DNA of 64,000 nucleotides from JAJDXO01 sp965221855 (GTDB lineage: Bacteria > Pseudomonadota > Alphaproteobacteria > Rhodospirillales > UBA2165), in contig CBDCSV010000007.1 of NCBI GenBank assembly GCA_965221855.1, positions 372,001-436,000 of the forward strand, given 5' to 3'. A program made the translations under genes and the position numbers. Within the stretch, counting starts at the first letter, position 1. Each line of letters opens with the position of its first letter. The notes below the pieces were generated by a model. The model made no database searches. It was not told where the DNA came from and saw nothing but the letters and a program-made list of their open reading frames with translations. Below are positions 24,257 to 32,007 of the stretch, piece by piece.

Positions 24257-25966
24257 ATGGCATACGAAATCGAACGCCCGGCCTATGCGGCCATGTTCGG
24301 TCCGACCACCGGCGACAAGGTGCGGCTTGCGGATACGGAGCTGTTCATCGAGGTCGAGGACGACCGCACGATCTACGGTGAGGAGATAAAATTCGGCGGC
24401 GGCAAGGTGATCCGGGACGGCATGGGCCAGTCCCAGTCGAGCCGCGCCGGCGGCGCCGTCGATACGGTCATCACCAACGCCCTGATCGTCGATCATTGGG
24501 GCATCGTCAAAGCCGATATCGGCATCAAGGACGGGCGCATCGCCGGTATCGGCAAGGCGGGCAACCCGGACGTCCAGCCCGGCGTCGACATTGTCGTCGG
24601 CCCCGGCACGGAGGCCATTGCCGGCGAGGGACGCATCCTCACCGCCGGCGGCATCGACGCCCACGTTCACTGGATCTGTCCCCAGCAGATCGATGACGCC
24701 CTTTACTCCGGCGTCACCACCATGCTGGGCGGCGGCACCGGTCCCGCGGACGGCACCAACGCCACGACGTGCACGCCGGGTCCCTGGCACATGGAGCGGA
24801 TGCTGCAGGCCGCCGAGGGCTTCAACATGAACTTGGGTTTCTTCGGCAAGGGCAACGCCTCCCGGCCGGAAGGGCTCATGGAGCAGGTGGAGGCCGGCGC
24901 CTGCGGGCTCAAGCTTCACGAGGACTGGGGCACCACGCCGTCCGCCATCGACACCTGCCTCGGCGTGGCGGAGGAAACCGACGTTCAGGTGGCGATCCAC
25001 ACCGATACCCTGAACGAGAGCGGTTTCGTCGAGAACACGGTGGCGGCGTTCAAGGGCCGGACCATCCATGCCTTTCATACGGAAGGCGCCGGCGGCGGCC
25101 ACGCGCCGGATATCATCAAGGTCTGCGGCGAGGCCAACGTGCTGCCGTCATCCACGAATCCGACCCGGCCGTTCACGGTCGACACCATTGACGAACATCT
25201 CGACATGCTGATGGTGTGCCACCATCTGGACAGCCGGATACCCGAAGACGTGGCCTTCGCCGAAAGCCGCATCCGGCGGGAAACCATCGCGGCCGAAGAC
25301 ATCCTTCACGACCTGGGGGCGTTCTCCATGATCGCGTCGGACAGCCAGGCCATGGGCCGGGTGGGCGAGGTGATCGTCCGGACCTGGCAGACGGCGGACA
25401 AAATGAAGCGTCAGCGGGGCGCGCTCGAGGGCGAGACCGGCGACAATGACAACCTCCGGGTCAAACGCTACATCGCCAAGTACACCATCAACCCGGCGCT
25501 GACCCACGGCATCGCCGATCACGTGGGTTCGGTGGAGGCCGGCAAGCTCGCCGACCTGGTCTTGTGGAAGCCCATGTTTTTCGGCGTGAAGCCCGATTTG
25601 ATCCTGAAGTGCGGCACCATCGCCGGCGCCGCCATGGGCGATCCCAACGCCTCCATCCCGACGCCGCAGCCGGTTCACTACCGGCCCATGTTCGCCGGGT
25701 TCGGCGGCTCGCTGACGGCAAGCTCGGTCACCTTCCTTTCCAAGCCGGCGTTCGACGCGGGCGCCGCCGACAGGTTCGGGCTCGCCAAGACGCCGCTGCC
25801 GGTTTCCGGCTGCCGGTCGGTGAAGAAGACCGACATGATCCTGAATGACGCGATGCCGGAGATGCAGGTCGACCCCGAGACCTACGAGGTGCTGGCCGAC
25901 GGCGAACTGCTGGTCTGCGAGCCGGCGGCCGAGCTGGCCATGGCCCAGCGCTACTTCCTGTTCTGA
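24257..25966 (+). CDS. ureC: Urease alpha subunit (catalytic)
   Basis: The 569-residue nickel enzyme hydrolyses urea to ammonia and carbamate. Visible site residues: the HVH nickel ligands in GGIDAHVHWICP (about residues 132-143), the carbamylated Lys in GLKLHEDWG (about 219), nickel His residues in VAIHTDTLNE and HAFHTEGAGGGHAPD, the catalytic flap His in MVCHHLD (about 320) and Asp in ASDSQAMGRVGE. Full length with no missing ligand. Confidence 0.98.
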   Translation: MAYEIERPAYAAMFGPTTGDKVRLADTELFIEVEDDRTIYGEEIKFGGGKVIRDGMGQSQSSRAGGAVDTVITNALIVDHWGIVKADIGIKDGRIAGIGKAGNPDVQPGVDIVVGPGTEAIAGEGRILTAGGIDAHVHWICPQQIDDALYSGVTTMLGGGTGPADGTNATTCTPGPWHMERMLQAAEGFNMNLGFFGKGNASRPEGLMEQVEAGACGLKLHEDWGTTPSAIDTCLGVAEETDVQVAIHTDTLNESGFVENTVAAFKGRTIHAFHTEGAGGGHAPDIIKVCGEANVLPSSTNPTRPFTVDTIDEHLDMLMVCHHLDSRIPEDVAFAESRIRRETIAAEDILHDLGAFSMIASDSQAMGRVGEVIVRTWQTADKMKRQRGALEGETGDNDNLRVKRYIAKYTINPALTHGIADHVGSVEAGKLADLVLWKPMFFGVKPDLILKCGTIAGAAMGDPNASIPTPQPVHYRPMFAGFGGSLTASSVTFLSKPAFDAGAADRFGLAKTPLPVSGCRSVKKTDMILNDAMPEMQVDPETYEVLADGELLVCEPAAELAMAQRYFLF

Positions 25967-25969
25967 GCC

Positions 25970-26458
25970 ATGCGCCGCGCAATCGACATCAAGCATCATT
26001 GCGTCGCCGGAGACCGCTCGACGGCGACGGTGACGCTGACTTTCGATGACCGGTTTCGCCGCCGCGTCAAGCTCACCGACGATCAAGGGGAGGATTTCCT
26101 GCTCGATCTGGCGGACGCGCATCGCCTCGACGACGGAGACATTCTGGTGCTCGAGGGCGGCGGCGGGATCACGGTGATCGCCGCCCCGGAGCCGGTGATC
26201 GACATTCAATGCGCGTCGCCGTCGCACGCGGCAGAGATCGCCTGGCATCTCGGCAACCGGCACACGCCCGTGCAGATCCTCGAAAACGGCGTGATCCGTA
26301 TCCGCCGGGACCATGTGCTGAAAGAGATGGCCCGCAGGCTGGGGGCCGTCGCGGTCGAACGGTCGGCGCCGTTTTCACCGGAGCGGGGCGCCTATGACGA
26401 CGGCGGCTCCGGGCACGGCCATCACCATCACCACGATCATGGCGGGCGCGGCGCATGA
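25970..26458 (+). CDS. ureE: Urease accessory protein UreE (nickel metallochaperone, His-rich tail)
   Basis: The 162-residue nickel carrier has an N-terminal peptide-binding domain and a C-terminal metal-binding domain (PVQILENGVIRIRRDHVLKEM region). It ends in a histidine-rich tail, GHGHHHHHDHGGRGA. The conserved domain His in GNRHTPVQI is present. It overlaps ureF by 4 bp. Confidence 0.95.
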   Translation: MRRAIDIKHHCVAGDRSTATVTLTFDDRFRRRVKLTDDQGEDFLLDLADAHRLDDGDILVLEGGGGITVIAAPEPVIDIQCASPSHAAEIAWHLGNRHTPVQILENGVIRIRRDHVLKEMARRLGAVAVERSAPFSPERGAYDDGGSGHGHHHHHDHGGRGA

Positions 26459-27156
26459 CAGGTTCCCTCGATAGCGCCGGGCTCTACCGGCTGATGGCCT
26501 GGATGTCGCCGGGGTTTCCCGTCGGCGCCTACGCCTATTCGGGCGGTCTCGAATGGGCGGTGGAGGCGGGCCGGGTGCCGGACGCCGGCAGCCTCGGCGC
26601 CTGGTGCCGGGCAGTCGTCACCCACGGCGCCGGCCGGGCGGACGCCGTTTTTTTCGCCGCGGCCTGGCGGGCCGTCGACGAAGATGACGCCGACGGGCTG
26701 CGCGAGGCGCTGATCCAGGCGGCCGCCCAGCGGGCAAGCCGCGAGGCGAAATTGGAAAGCGCGGCCCAGGGTGCCGCGTTCCTGAGCGCCGTCGCCGATG
26801 CGTGGAACATCCCGGGGTTCGGACCCTGGTCGGCGGTCCTTTCGGAGCGCGGGACCGATATCCCCTACGTCGCCGCCGTCGCCGCCGTCTGCGCGGCTGC
26901 CGGCATACCCCTGCGCGAAGGTCTCACATCCTACCTGCACGCGCTTGCCGCCAACTACATCAGCGCCGGCGTGCGGCTGATTCCCCTGGGCCAGACCGAC
27001 GGCCAGCGGACGTTGGCGGGCCTGTTCGAAACCATCGAGGCGGCGGCGGACCGCGCGATCGCCCAGGGCGATGCGCCCTGGGGGACGGCGGCGCCGCTGT
27101 TGGACCTCTTCTCCATGCAACACGAAACCCAGTACACGAGGCTGTTCAGATCATGA
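26455..27156 (+). CDS. ureF: Urease accessory protein UreF
   Basis: The 233-residue helical protein begins LYRLMAWMSPGFPVGAYAYS, with the conserved PVGAYAYSGGLEWAVE segment, and has PLREGLTSYLHALAANYISAG (shown in part) toward the C-terminus. It couples UreD-urease to the UreG GTPase. It overlaps ureE and ureG by 4 bp each (ATGA). Confidence 0.95.
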   Translation: MTGSLDSAGLYRLMAWMSPGFPVGAYAYSGGLEWAVEAGRVPDAGSLGAWCRAVVTHGAGRADAVFFAAAWRAVDEDDADGLREALIQAAAQRASREAKLESAAQGAAFLSAVADAWNIPGFGPWSAVLSERGTDIPYVAAVAAVCAAAGIPLREGLTSYLHALAANYISAGVRLIPLGQTDGQRTLAGLFETIEAAADRAIAQGDAPWGTAAPLLDLFSMQHETQYTRLFRS

Positions 27157-27794
27157 GTTCATCCAGGACCCCATTGCGCGTCGGCATCGGCGGGCCGGTC
27201 GGCACCGGCAAGACCGCGCTTCTCGACCGGCTCTGCAAGCATCTTCGCGGCACCTACGACATCGCGGCGATCACCAACGACATCTACACCCGGGAGGATG
27301 CGGAGTTCCTCACCCGGTCCGGCGCGCTTGACCCGGACCGGATCGTCGGGGTCGAGACCGGCGGCTGTCCGCACACGGCCATCCGGGAGGACGCGTCCAT
27401 GAACCTCGCGGCGGTGGCCGACATCTCCAGGAGGTTCGAGGGGCTGGAGATCGTGTTCATCGAATCCGGCGGCGACAACCTGGCGGCGACCTTCTCGCCG
27501 GAACTCGCCGACATCACCATCTACGTGATCGATGTCTCGGCCGGCGACAAGATTCCCCGCAAGGGCGGTCCCGGCATTACCCGCTCGGACCTGCTGGTGA
27601 TCAACAAGACCGATCTTGCGCCGCTGGTGGGCGCTGATCTCGGCGTGATGGACCGGGATGCCCGGAAAATGCGGGGCGAGCGGCCGTTTATCTTCACCAA
27701 TCTCAAGGCCCATGACGGGCTCGCCGAGGTCGCCGGCTTCATTGTCGACAAGGGCGGTTTGGAGGTGCGGGAAGCCGTCCCTATTGGTGATTGA
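27153..27794 (+). CDS. ureG: Urease accessory GTPase UreG
   Basis: The 213-residue SIMIBI GTPase delivers nickel. P-loop GGPVGTGKTALL (about residues 12-23), the metal-site motif GGCPHTAIREDASMN with its Cys-Pro-His, the FIESGGDNL motif and the NKTD base-recognition motif (LLVINKTDLAP) are all present. Last gene of the urt-ure run; a tRNA gene follows 69 bp later. Confidence 0.97.
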   Translation: MSSSRTPLRVGIGGPVGTGKTALLDRLCKHLRGTYDIAAITNDIYTREDAEFLTRSGALDPDRIVGVETGGCPHTAIREDASMNLAAVADISRRFEGLEIVFIESGGDNLAATFSPELADITIYVIDVSAGDKIPRKGGPGITRSDLLVINKTDLAPLVGADLGVMDRDARKMRGERPFIFTNLKAHDGLAEVAGFIVDKGGLEVREAVPIGD

Positions 27795-27863
27795 CGAGCA
27801 ACGACTCCCCGCCTTAGAACATTGCCTCCGGGCGGCCCGCAAGGGCGGCGCGTTCCGGGCCAA

Positions 27864-27956
27864 GGTGGAGTGGCCGAGCGGCTGAAGGCGCTGGTTTGCT
27901 AAACCAGTATAGGGTTTATAGCTCTATCGAGGGTTCGAATCCCTCCTCCACCGCCA
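27864..27956 (+). tRNA. tRNA-Ser (anticodon GCU)
   Basis: The acceptor GGTGGAG pairs with CTCCACC, followed by discriminator G and an encoded CCA. The anticodon stem CTGGT/ACCAG encloses loop TTGCTAA with anticodon GCT. A long variable arm and the T arm GAGGGTTCGAATCCCTC complete a class II serine tRNA of 93 nt. Confidence 0.96.
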
Positions 27957-28190
27957 CTATTTCATCCATGCGAACCGACGGCCACGAGGCGGTCTCCGGG
28001 AAAGCCCCGGTGTCCGGGAGATACGGGTCGCGCCTCTCGGGCTCTTCGCGGAGCCTGTCGACATTGAACGCCGCACCGGATTGCAGCATTTCCATCGAGC
28101 CCGTGGACTGATAGTCCTTTCCTACGGATGAGTGGGCGGCGGTAATGCCGTTGCCTTTTTTTGTACGATTGCCTATCCGGGGACCTCCTT

Positions 28191-29414
28191 ATGCCACCTA
28201 CCGTGTTTCCAAAAGGCGTCACGATCCACGAAACGGACAAGGCCTGGGACTGCCACGTCATGTACGAAGGCAGAGGCGGCGAATCCTATCTCATCGATAT
28301 GGCCGGCGACGTCGTCCGCCAATGGCCGCATACCGGATTCCCGGCCGAAATGATCGATCCCGCCGTGAACGGCGGCAGGAAGGGGCATGTTCTGCTCCAG
28401 CGGGAACCGGACACCTTCTTCAATGAAACCATTCTTGAAATGGATTGGGATGCCAACATCGTCTGGGAGTGGGGAGAAAAGGCGCCGGGAGGCAAGGCGC
28501 GTCAAAACCACGACCTCTGCCGCCTTGCCAACGGCAACACGATGATCATCAGCAAAAAGGAATATACGGTCCCGGATCTCCATCCCGAAGAGTTCACGGA
28601 TCAACCCCTCTACGAAATCACGCCCGACGGCGATATCGTCTGGGAATGGGCGCCCCACGAACATCTGGACGAACTCGGGATCGACGGGCGCCGCCGGGAG
28701 GTTCTCTTCAGCAAGACCGACGTCCGGTCAAGGGCGTACATATTCGTGATCAACGACATGCAGCCCCTTGGCCCCAACAAATGGCACGACGGGGGAGACG
28801 GCCGTTTCCATCCCGACAATGTCATGATCGATTCCCGGGAGGCGAATTTCATCGCCATCGTCGAGAAATCGAGCGGCAGGGTGGTATGGCGGATCGGTCC
28901 CGATTACCCGGCCGCATACGATTTCACCCAACGGGACTTCAACGGGCCGTGTCCCAAGCCGGTCGATTCCATATCCGGCCAGCATGACGCCCATTTGATT
29001 CCCGCCGGACTGCCGGGCGAAGGCAACGTTCTGGTCTTCGATAATGACGGTCCGGCCGGTTTGCCTCAGGTCTATGCGAGGACCTTCCCGGGCTCGCGGA
29101 TATTGGAGATCGATCCCATCACGGAGCGGATCGTCTGGCAGTATGACGGCTCCAGTTCCTCCATGCCGTTCTGGGCGTTTTACAGCTCGTTCATTTCCAG
29201 CGCCCGGCGGCTGCCCAACGGCAACACGCTCATCTGCGAAGGCATGCACGGCCGCATCTTTCAGGTGACGACGGACGGCGAGATCGTTTGGGAATATGTC
29301 AATCCGATCTTCGGCGAATGGAGTCAGCACCAGATGAACCTGGTCAACTTCGGGGGAAGGAAGGCCAACTGGGTGTTCCGCGCGCAACCCGTGCCAAACG
29401 ACTGGCTGCCTTGA
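28191..29414 (+). CDS. Arylsulfotransferase (ASST)-like beta-propeller protein
   Basis: The 407-residue protein has repeated propeller strands typical of the ASST/arylsulfotransferase_2 family: GHVLLQREPDTFFNETILEMD-type, GNTMIISKKEY, ITPDGDIVWEWAPHEH, SGQHDAHLIPAGLPGEGNVLVFDN (in part), RRLPNGNTLICEGMHGRIF and DGEIVWEYVNP. The HDAH motif matches the family's active-site region. No signal peptide is visible, although classical ASST is periplasmic. ATG 28191 follows a weak ggggacc; an in-frame TTG at 28161 is possible. Sulfotransferase activity is not proven; a structural or sensing propeller is an alternative. Confidence 0.78.
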   Translation: MPPTVFPKGVTIHETDKAWDCHVMYEGRGGESYLIDMAGDVVRQWPHTGFPAEMIDPAVNGGRKGHVLLQREPDTFFNETILEMDWDANIVWEWGEKAPGGKARQNHDLCRLANGNTMIISKKEYTVPDLHPEEFTDQPLYEITPDGDIVWEWAPHEHLDELGIDGRRREVLFSKTDVRSRAYIFVINDMQPLGPNKWHDGGDGRFHPDNVMIDSREANFIAIVEKSSGRVVWRIGPDYPAAYDFTQRDFNGPCPKPVDSISGQHDAHLIPAGLPGEGNVLVFDNDGPAGLPQVYARTFPGSRILEIDPITERIVWQYDGSSSSMPFWAFYSSFISSARRLPNGNTLICEGMHGRIFQVTTDGEIVWEYVNPIFGEWSQHQMNLVNFGGRKANWVFRAQPVPNDWLP

Positions 29415-29572
29415 ACCCAAGGACCGCGGAGGGCGCTGCCGGAAGAAACGGGGCTTGGCCGGGTTTTTTCTCCCCATGACATTTTGGGGTAAGAAATCGC
29501 AATCCGTTTCGCTAATTCAAGTGACGCGGGACCCCGCTTCCCCTCGCCCCGGTCAGGGGGAGAGGGTGCAAA

Positions 29573-29662
29573 ATTACCACAGAGCACACAGAGATTACGG
29601 AGAAGGTGTATTCGGCCGTACATCGCCCCATCTCCGTGATGTCGGTGGTCTCCGTGGTGAAT
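29573..29662. repeat. Imperfect inverted repeat (possible extragenic palindromic or MITE-like element)
   Basis: The left arm at 29573-29602 (starting ATTACCACAGAG and ending ATTACGGAG) is roughly complementary to the right arm at 29632-29662 (starting CTCCGTGATG and ending CTCCGTGGTGAAT), with about 29 bp between. Sequences of the form ACCACGGAG...ACGGAG recur in many bacterial genomes as dispersed repeats. Confidence 0.5.
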
Positions 29663-29797
29663 ATCCCGGATGCCCGGCGCGAAGCCGATCCGGCGGGGCG
29701 GGGCATGACGGCTGATGTGTGCCGCAATTGGTGTACGTCATACCCCCCAATTCCCCCCTTGCCCTCACGCCCGCGCGGGCTAAATGAATAGACGGCT

Positions 29798-29829
29798 GCC
29801 GCTCCATTACCGGGGCGGCGTTTTGGTTT
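29798..29829 (+). terminator. Terminator-like hairpin
   Basis: GCCGCTCC pairs with GGGGCGGC (one G-U) around loop ATTACC, followed by GTTTTGGTTT. It could end transcripts from the ASST-like gene 380 bp upstream, or regulate the mini-frame that begins 13 bp later. Confidence 0.5.
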
Positions 29830-29842
29830 GGAGGAACGAGCT

Positions 29843-29890
29843 ATGCGTTTTTATACGACCTTCTTGGTGCGTTACTTCCCGAACGGGTGA
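29843..29890 (+). CDS. Possible 15-codon mini-ORF (leader peptide or gene remnant)
   Basis: The ATG at 29843 is preceded by a strong ggaggaa at 29830-29836 and encodes MRFYTTFLVRYFPNG. It has no recognisable function and could be the translated stub of a deleted gene or a leader. Support is limited to the ribosome-binding site. Confidence 0.2.
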   Translation: MRFYTTFLVRYFPNG

Positions 29891-30390
29891 CACTAAATGT
29901 CTATTAATGTCCATGAATGACTATTACAACGAAAACGGCCCAGTTGGAACATATTTATAAATCATGGTTTTTCAAAGACTTGCCGCTATGCAAAAAATGC
30001 ATGGCTCGCGCCGGGGGGCCCTCGTTGACGGGGATCGTTGCACGCGACAAACAGTGGACCGAAATATCCCCCGATCGCGGTACCGGGCCGCTATCCGGGA
30101 AAGGCGCCCGGCGCTTTGAACCCATCTGAAATGTCCGCTATAAATGGGTTGTAGCGCTTGGAAAAATGCCTCAGCATTTCAATTGCATAAAAAACCTCTT
30201 CCGGGCGCCGGGAGCTTCGACCGTCGGCGATATCGGCAAAAGGAATTGGATAGCGTTCGGGGTCGCGGGACCGATTGGCCAATACGAAGTTGCTTCGTGG
30301 TCCGGTTGCCGAAGTTGATCGTCCGCATGATCGCGGGCGGATTGAGAAAACGGCCTGACATATGGGCCATCAAGCAAGGAGGAAGACCAG

Positions 30391-31392
30391 ATGAGATCAT
30401 TATTCAAAGGCGTAGCGGCGATCGCCCTGGGAGCGGGTGTTGCTTTCGCCGGACAGGCGTCGGCGGCGGAGCTCAAGCTCGGCCACTTCATGTCCCCCAA
30501 GCATCCGATGCATGTCGGTGTATTTACGCCGCTTGCAAAAAAAATCGCCGAGGAATCGGGCGGCAGCCTGACGATCAAGATCTTCGACAGCGGCAAATTG
30601 GGCCGGGGCCCGGCCGCTCAGTACAAGCGGACGAAAGAAGGCGCGTTCGATATCGGATTCGTGATCATCGGCCTCGAGTCGGAGAGCTTCCCGAGGACGC
30701 TGTTGGCAGGCAAGCCGGGCGTCGGCAAAACGGCCGCGGAGGTCGCCGCCAATGTCTGGAACGTCTACGACAAGTTCCTGAAGGAAGAGTACAAGGACGT
30801 CGAGGTCCTCGGAATTTGGGCGAACTATCCGGGTTCCCTTGTTTCCAAAAAGCCGATCCGCAAACCCTCGGACATGAAGAATCTGGTCGTGCGGGTGCCC
30901 TCGAAGACCGACATTCCGACGGTCGAGGCGTGGGGCGCGAAGGCTTCGCAGATTCCGATCACGCAAACCTACGACGCCTTCCAGAAGGGCACGGTGGATG
31001 TGGTTTATATCGCGCCGGCGGCGCTATACAGGCCGTGGAACCTGCATCAGCCGGCGACGCACGTGACGTTCGGGATCAAGGGATCGGCGGCCTTGTTCCT
31101 GCTCGGGGTCAACAAGGGCAGCTGGAGCAAGCTTTCCAAGGAGCACCAGGCGCTCCTCAAGAAACACACCGGCCGTGAATTTTCGGTCAACGCGTCAAAG
31201 TATTGGCAAAGGACCGACGAATTCGCGTTCAAACAGGCCGTCAAGCAAAAAGGCCTGGAGGTCATCAACCTGACGCCGGCCGAAGCGAAGGCGTTTGACG
31301 ATTTGACGGATGCCGTCGTCAAACGTGAGTTGGACGAGGCGGCGAAGGGCGGCCTGCCGGCCCACGCCATCTTCAACAGCCTGATCAACTAG
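30391..31392 (+). CDS. TRAP transporter substrate-binding protein (DctP family)
   Basis: The 333-residue protein has a signal peptide (MRSLFKGVAAIALGAGVAFA, cleavage near ASA-AELKLGH). The mature DctP fold includes LAKKIAEESGGSLTIKIFDSGKL and the conserved Arg in NLVVRVPSKTDIPT that usually binds the substrate carboxylate. It captures an unknown organic acid in the periplasm. The start is preceded by aaggagga. The membrane subunits follow; a hairpin overlaps the next start codon. Confidence 0.93.
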   Translation: MRSLFKGVAAIALGAGVAFAGQASAAELKLGHFMSPKHPMHVGVFTPLAKKIAEESGGSLTIKIFDSGKLGRGPAAQYKRTKEGAFDIGFVIIGLESESFPRTLLAGKPGVGKTAAEVAANVWNVYDKFLKEEYKDVEVLGIWANYPGSLVSKKPIRKPSDMKNLVVRVPSKTDIPTVEAWGAKASQIPITQTYDAFQKGTVDVVYIAPAALYRPWNLHQPATHVTFGIKGSAALFLLGVNKGSWSKLSKEHQALLKKHTGREFSVNASKYWQRTDEFAFKQAVKQKGLEVINLTPAEAKAFDDLTDAVVKRELDEAAKGGLPAHAIFNSLIN

Positions 31393-31403
31393 AGCGGTCA
31401 AGC

Positions 31404-31449
31404 GCCCGCGGGAGCTTCGAAAACTATGAGCCACGACGCTCCCGCGGGC
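31404..31449 (+). promoter_or_regulatory. Hairpin enclosing the dctQ ribosome-binding site and start codon
   Basis: GCCCGCGGGAGC (31404-31415) is perfectly complementary to GCTCCCGCGGGC (31438-31449). The loop holds the dctQ ATG at 31426, and the GGAG ribosome-binding site lies in the left arm. Folding should reduce dctQM translation relative to the binding protein. Confidence 0.6.
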
Positions 31450-32007
31450 GATATTTCCGCCAAAGAGGATAGCCCCGGTTTCCTGGGGAAATTCGATAAT
31501 TTTCTGCGAGTCATGGCGCTTTGGCTCGGCGGGGTGCTTCTCGCCGCCATGGTCGTCCTCACATTCACCCATGTCGTGCGCCGCTATGTCTTCAATGATC
31601 CCATCCAGGGCTTCGTGGACATGGGGCAGATCATACTGGTCCTCGTGGTCGCCTTGACGGTCGCCTATAGCGGAAGGACCGGGGGGCAGATCGCCGTCGA
31701 GCTTATCGACGGCATGGTGAGCAAGACAAAGCTTCGAATGGTGGAGATATTCGTCCGTCTCGTCGGATTCTTGATGATCGTGGCCCTCACCGTTCAAATC
31801 GCGCTCGACGGACCGAAGGCCGAGGAGAACGGCGAGTTCACGGGCACCATCGACATATCCTTTGAACCGTTCATGTACGTCCTCGCATTCGGCCTGGGGC
31901 TTTATGCCATCGTCCTTCTTCTGGAGGCGGTGAGGCTGATGCAGGACAGGGATATCGGACAGGAACAGGCCCGGCTGTTCGGTGGAGACGTGGATGGAAC
32001 TATCTGA
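31426..32007 (+). CDS. TRAP transporter small permease (DctQ family)
   Basis: A 193-residue membrane protein with four hydrophobic segments (about residues 27-48, 62-80, 100-118 and 142-165). The DctQ-type signature region FTHVVRRYVFNDPIQGFVDM (residues ~43-62) is present. It links the binding protein to the large permease. It overlaps dctM by 14 bp. Confidence 0.92.
   Translation: MSHDAPAGDISAKEDSPGFLGKFDNFLRVMALWLGGVLLAAMVVLTFTHVVRRYVFNDPIQGFVDMGQIILVLVVALTVAYSGRTGGQIAVELIDGMVSKTKLRMVEIFVRLVGFLMIVALTVQIALDGPKAEENGEFTGTIDISFEPFMYVLAFGLGLYAIVLLLEAVRLMQDRDIGQEQARLFGGDVDGTI

Larger units (their letters stand above)
29415..30390. other. 976-bp intergenic region without a convincing gene
   Basis: This is the longest non-coding stretch in the window. 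It contains an imperfect inverted repeat (29573-29662), a terminator-like hairpin (29798-29829) and a 15-codon frame with a strong ribosome-binding site (29843-29890). Open frames at 29917-30129 and 30144-31178 lack family features and are not called. Local composition is less GC-rich than the flanks around 29880-29960. Confidence 0.7.

Noticed and set aside
18478..25102. Several very long minus-strand frames opposite urt and ure genes
   Set aside because: Low-complexity antisense translations (Gly/His/Asp-rich); the plus-strand genes are complete and well recognised.
27896..28261. Short frames next to tRNA-Ser on both strands
   Set aside because: They overlap the tRNA or lack start signals and show no protein-like features. 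No integrase or att repeat was seen, so no island call was made at the tRNA.
29917..30129. 70-codon frame in the gene-free stretch
   Set aside because: No ribosome-binding site and no recognisable domain; cysteine pair CKKC alone is not enough.
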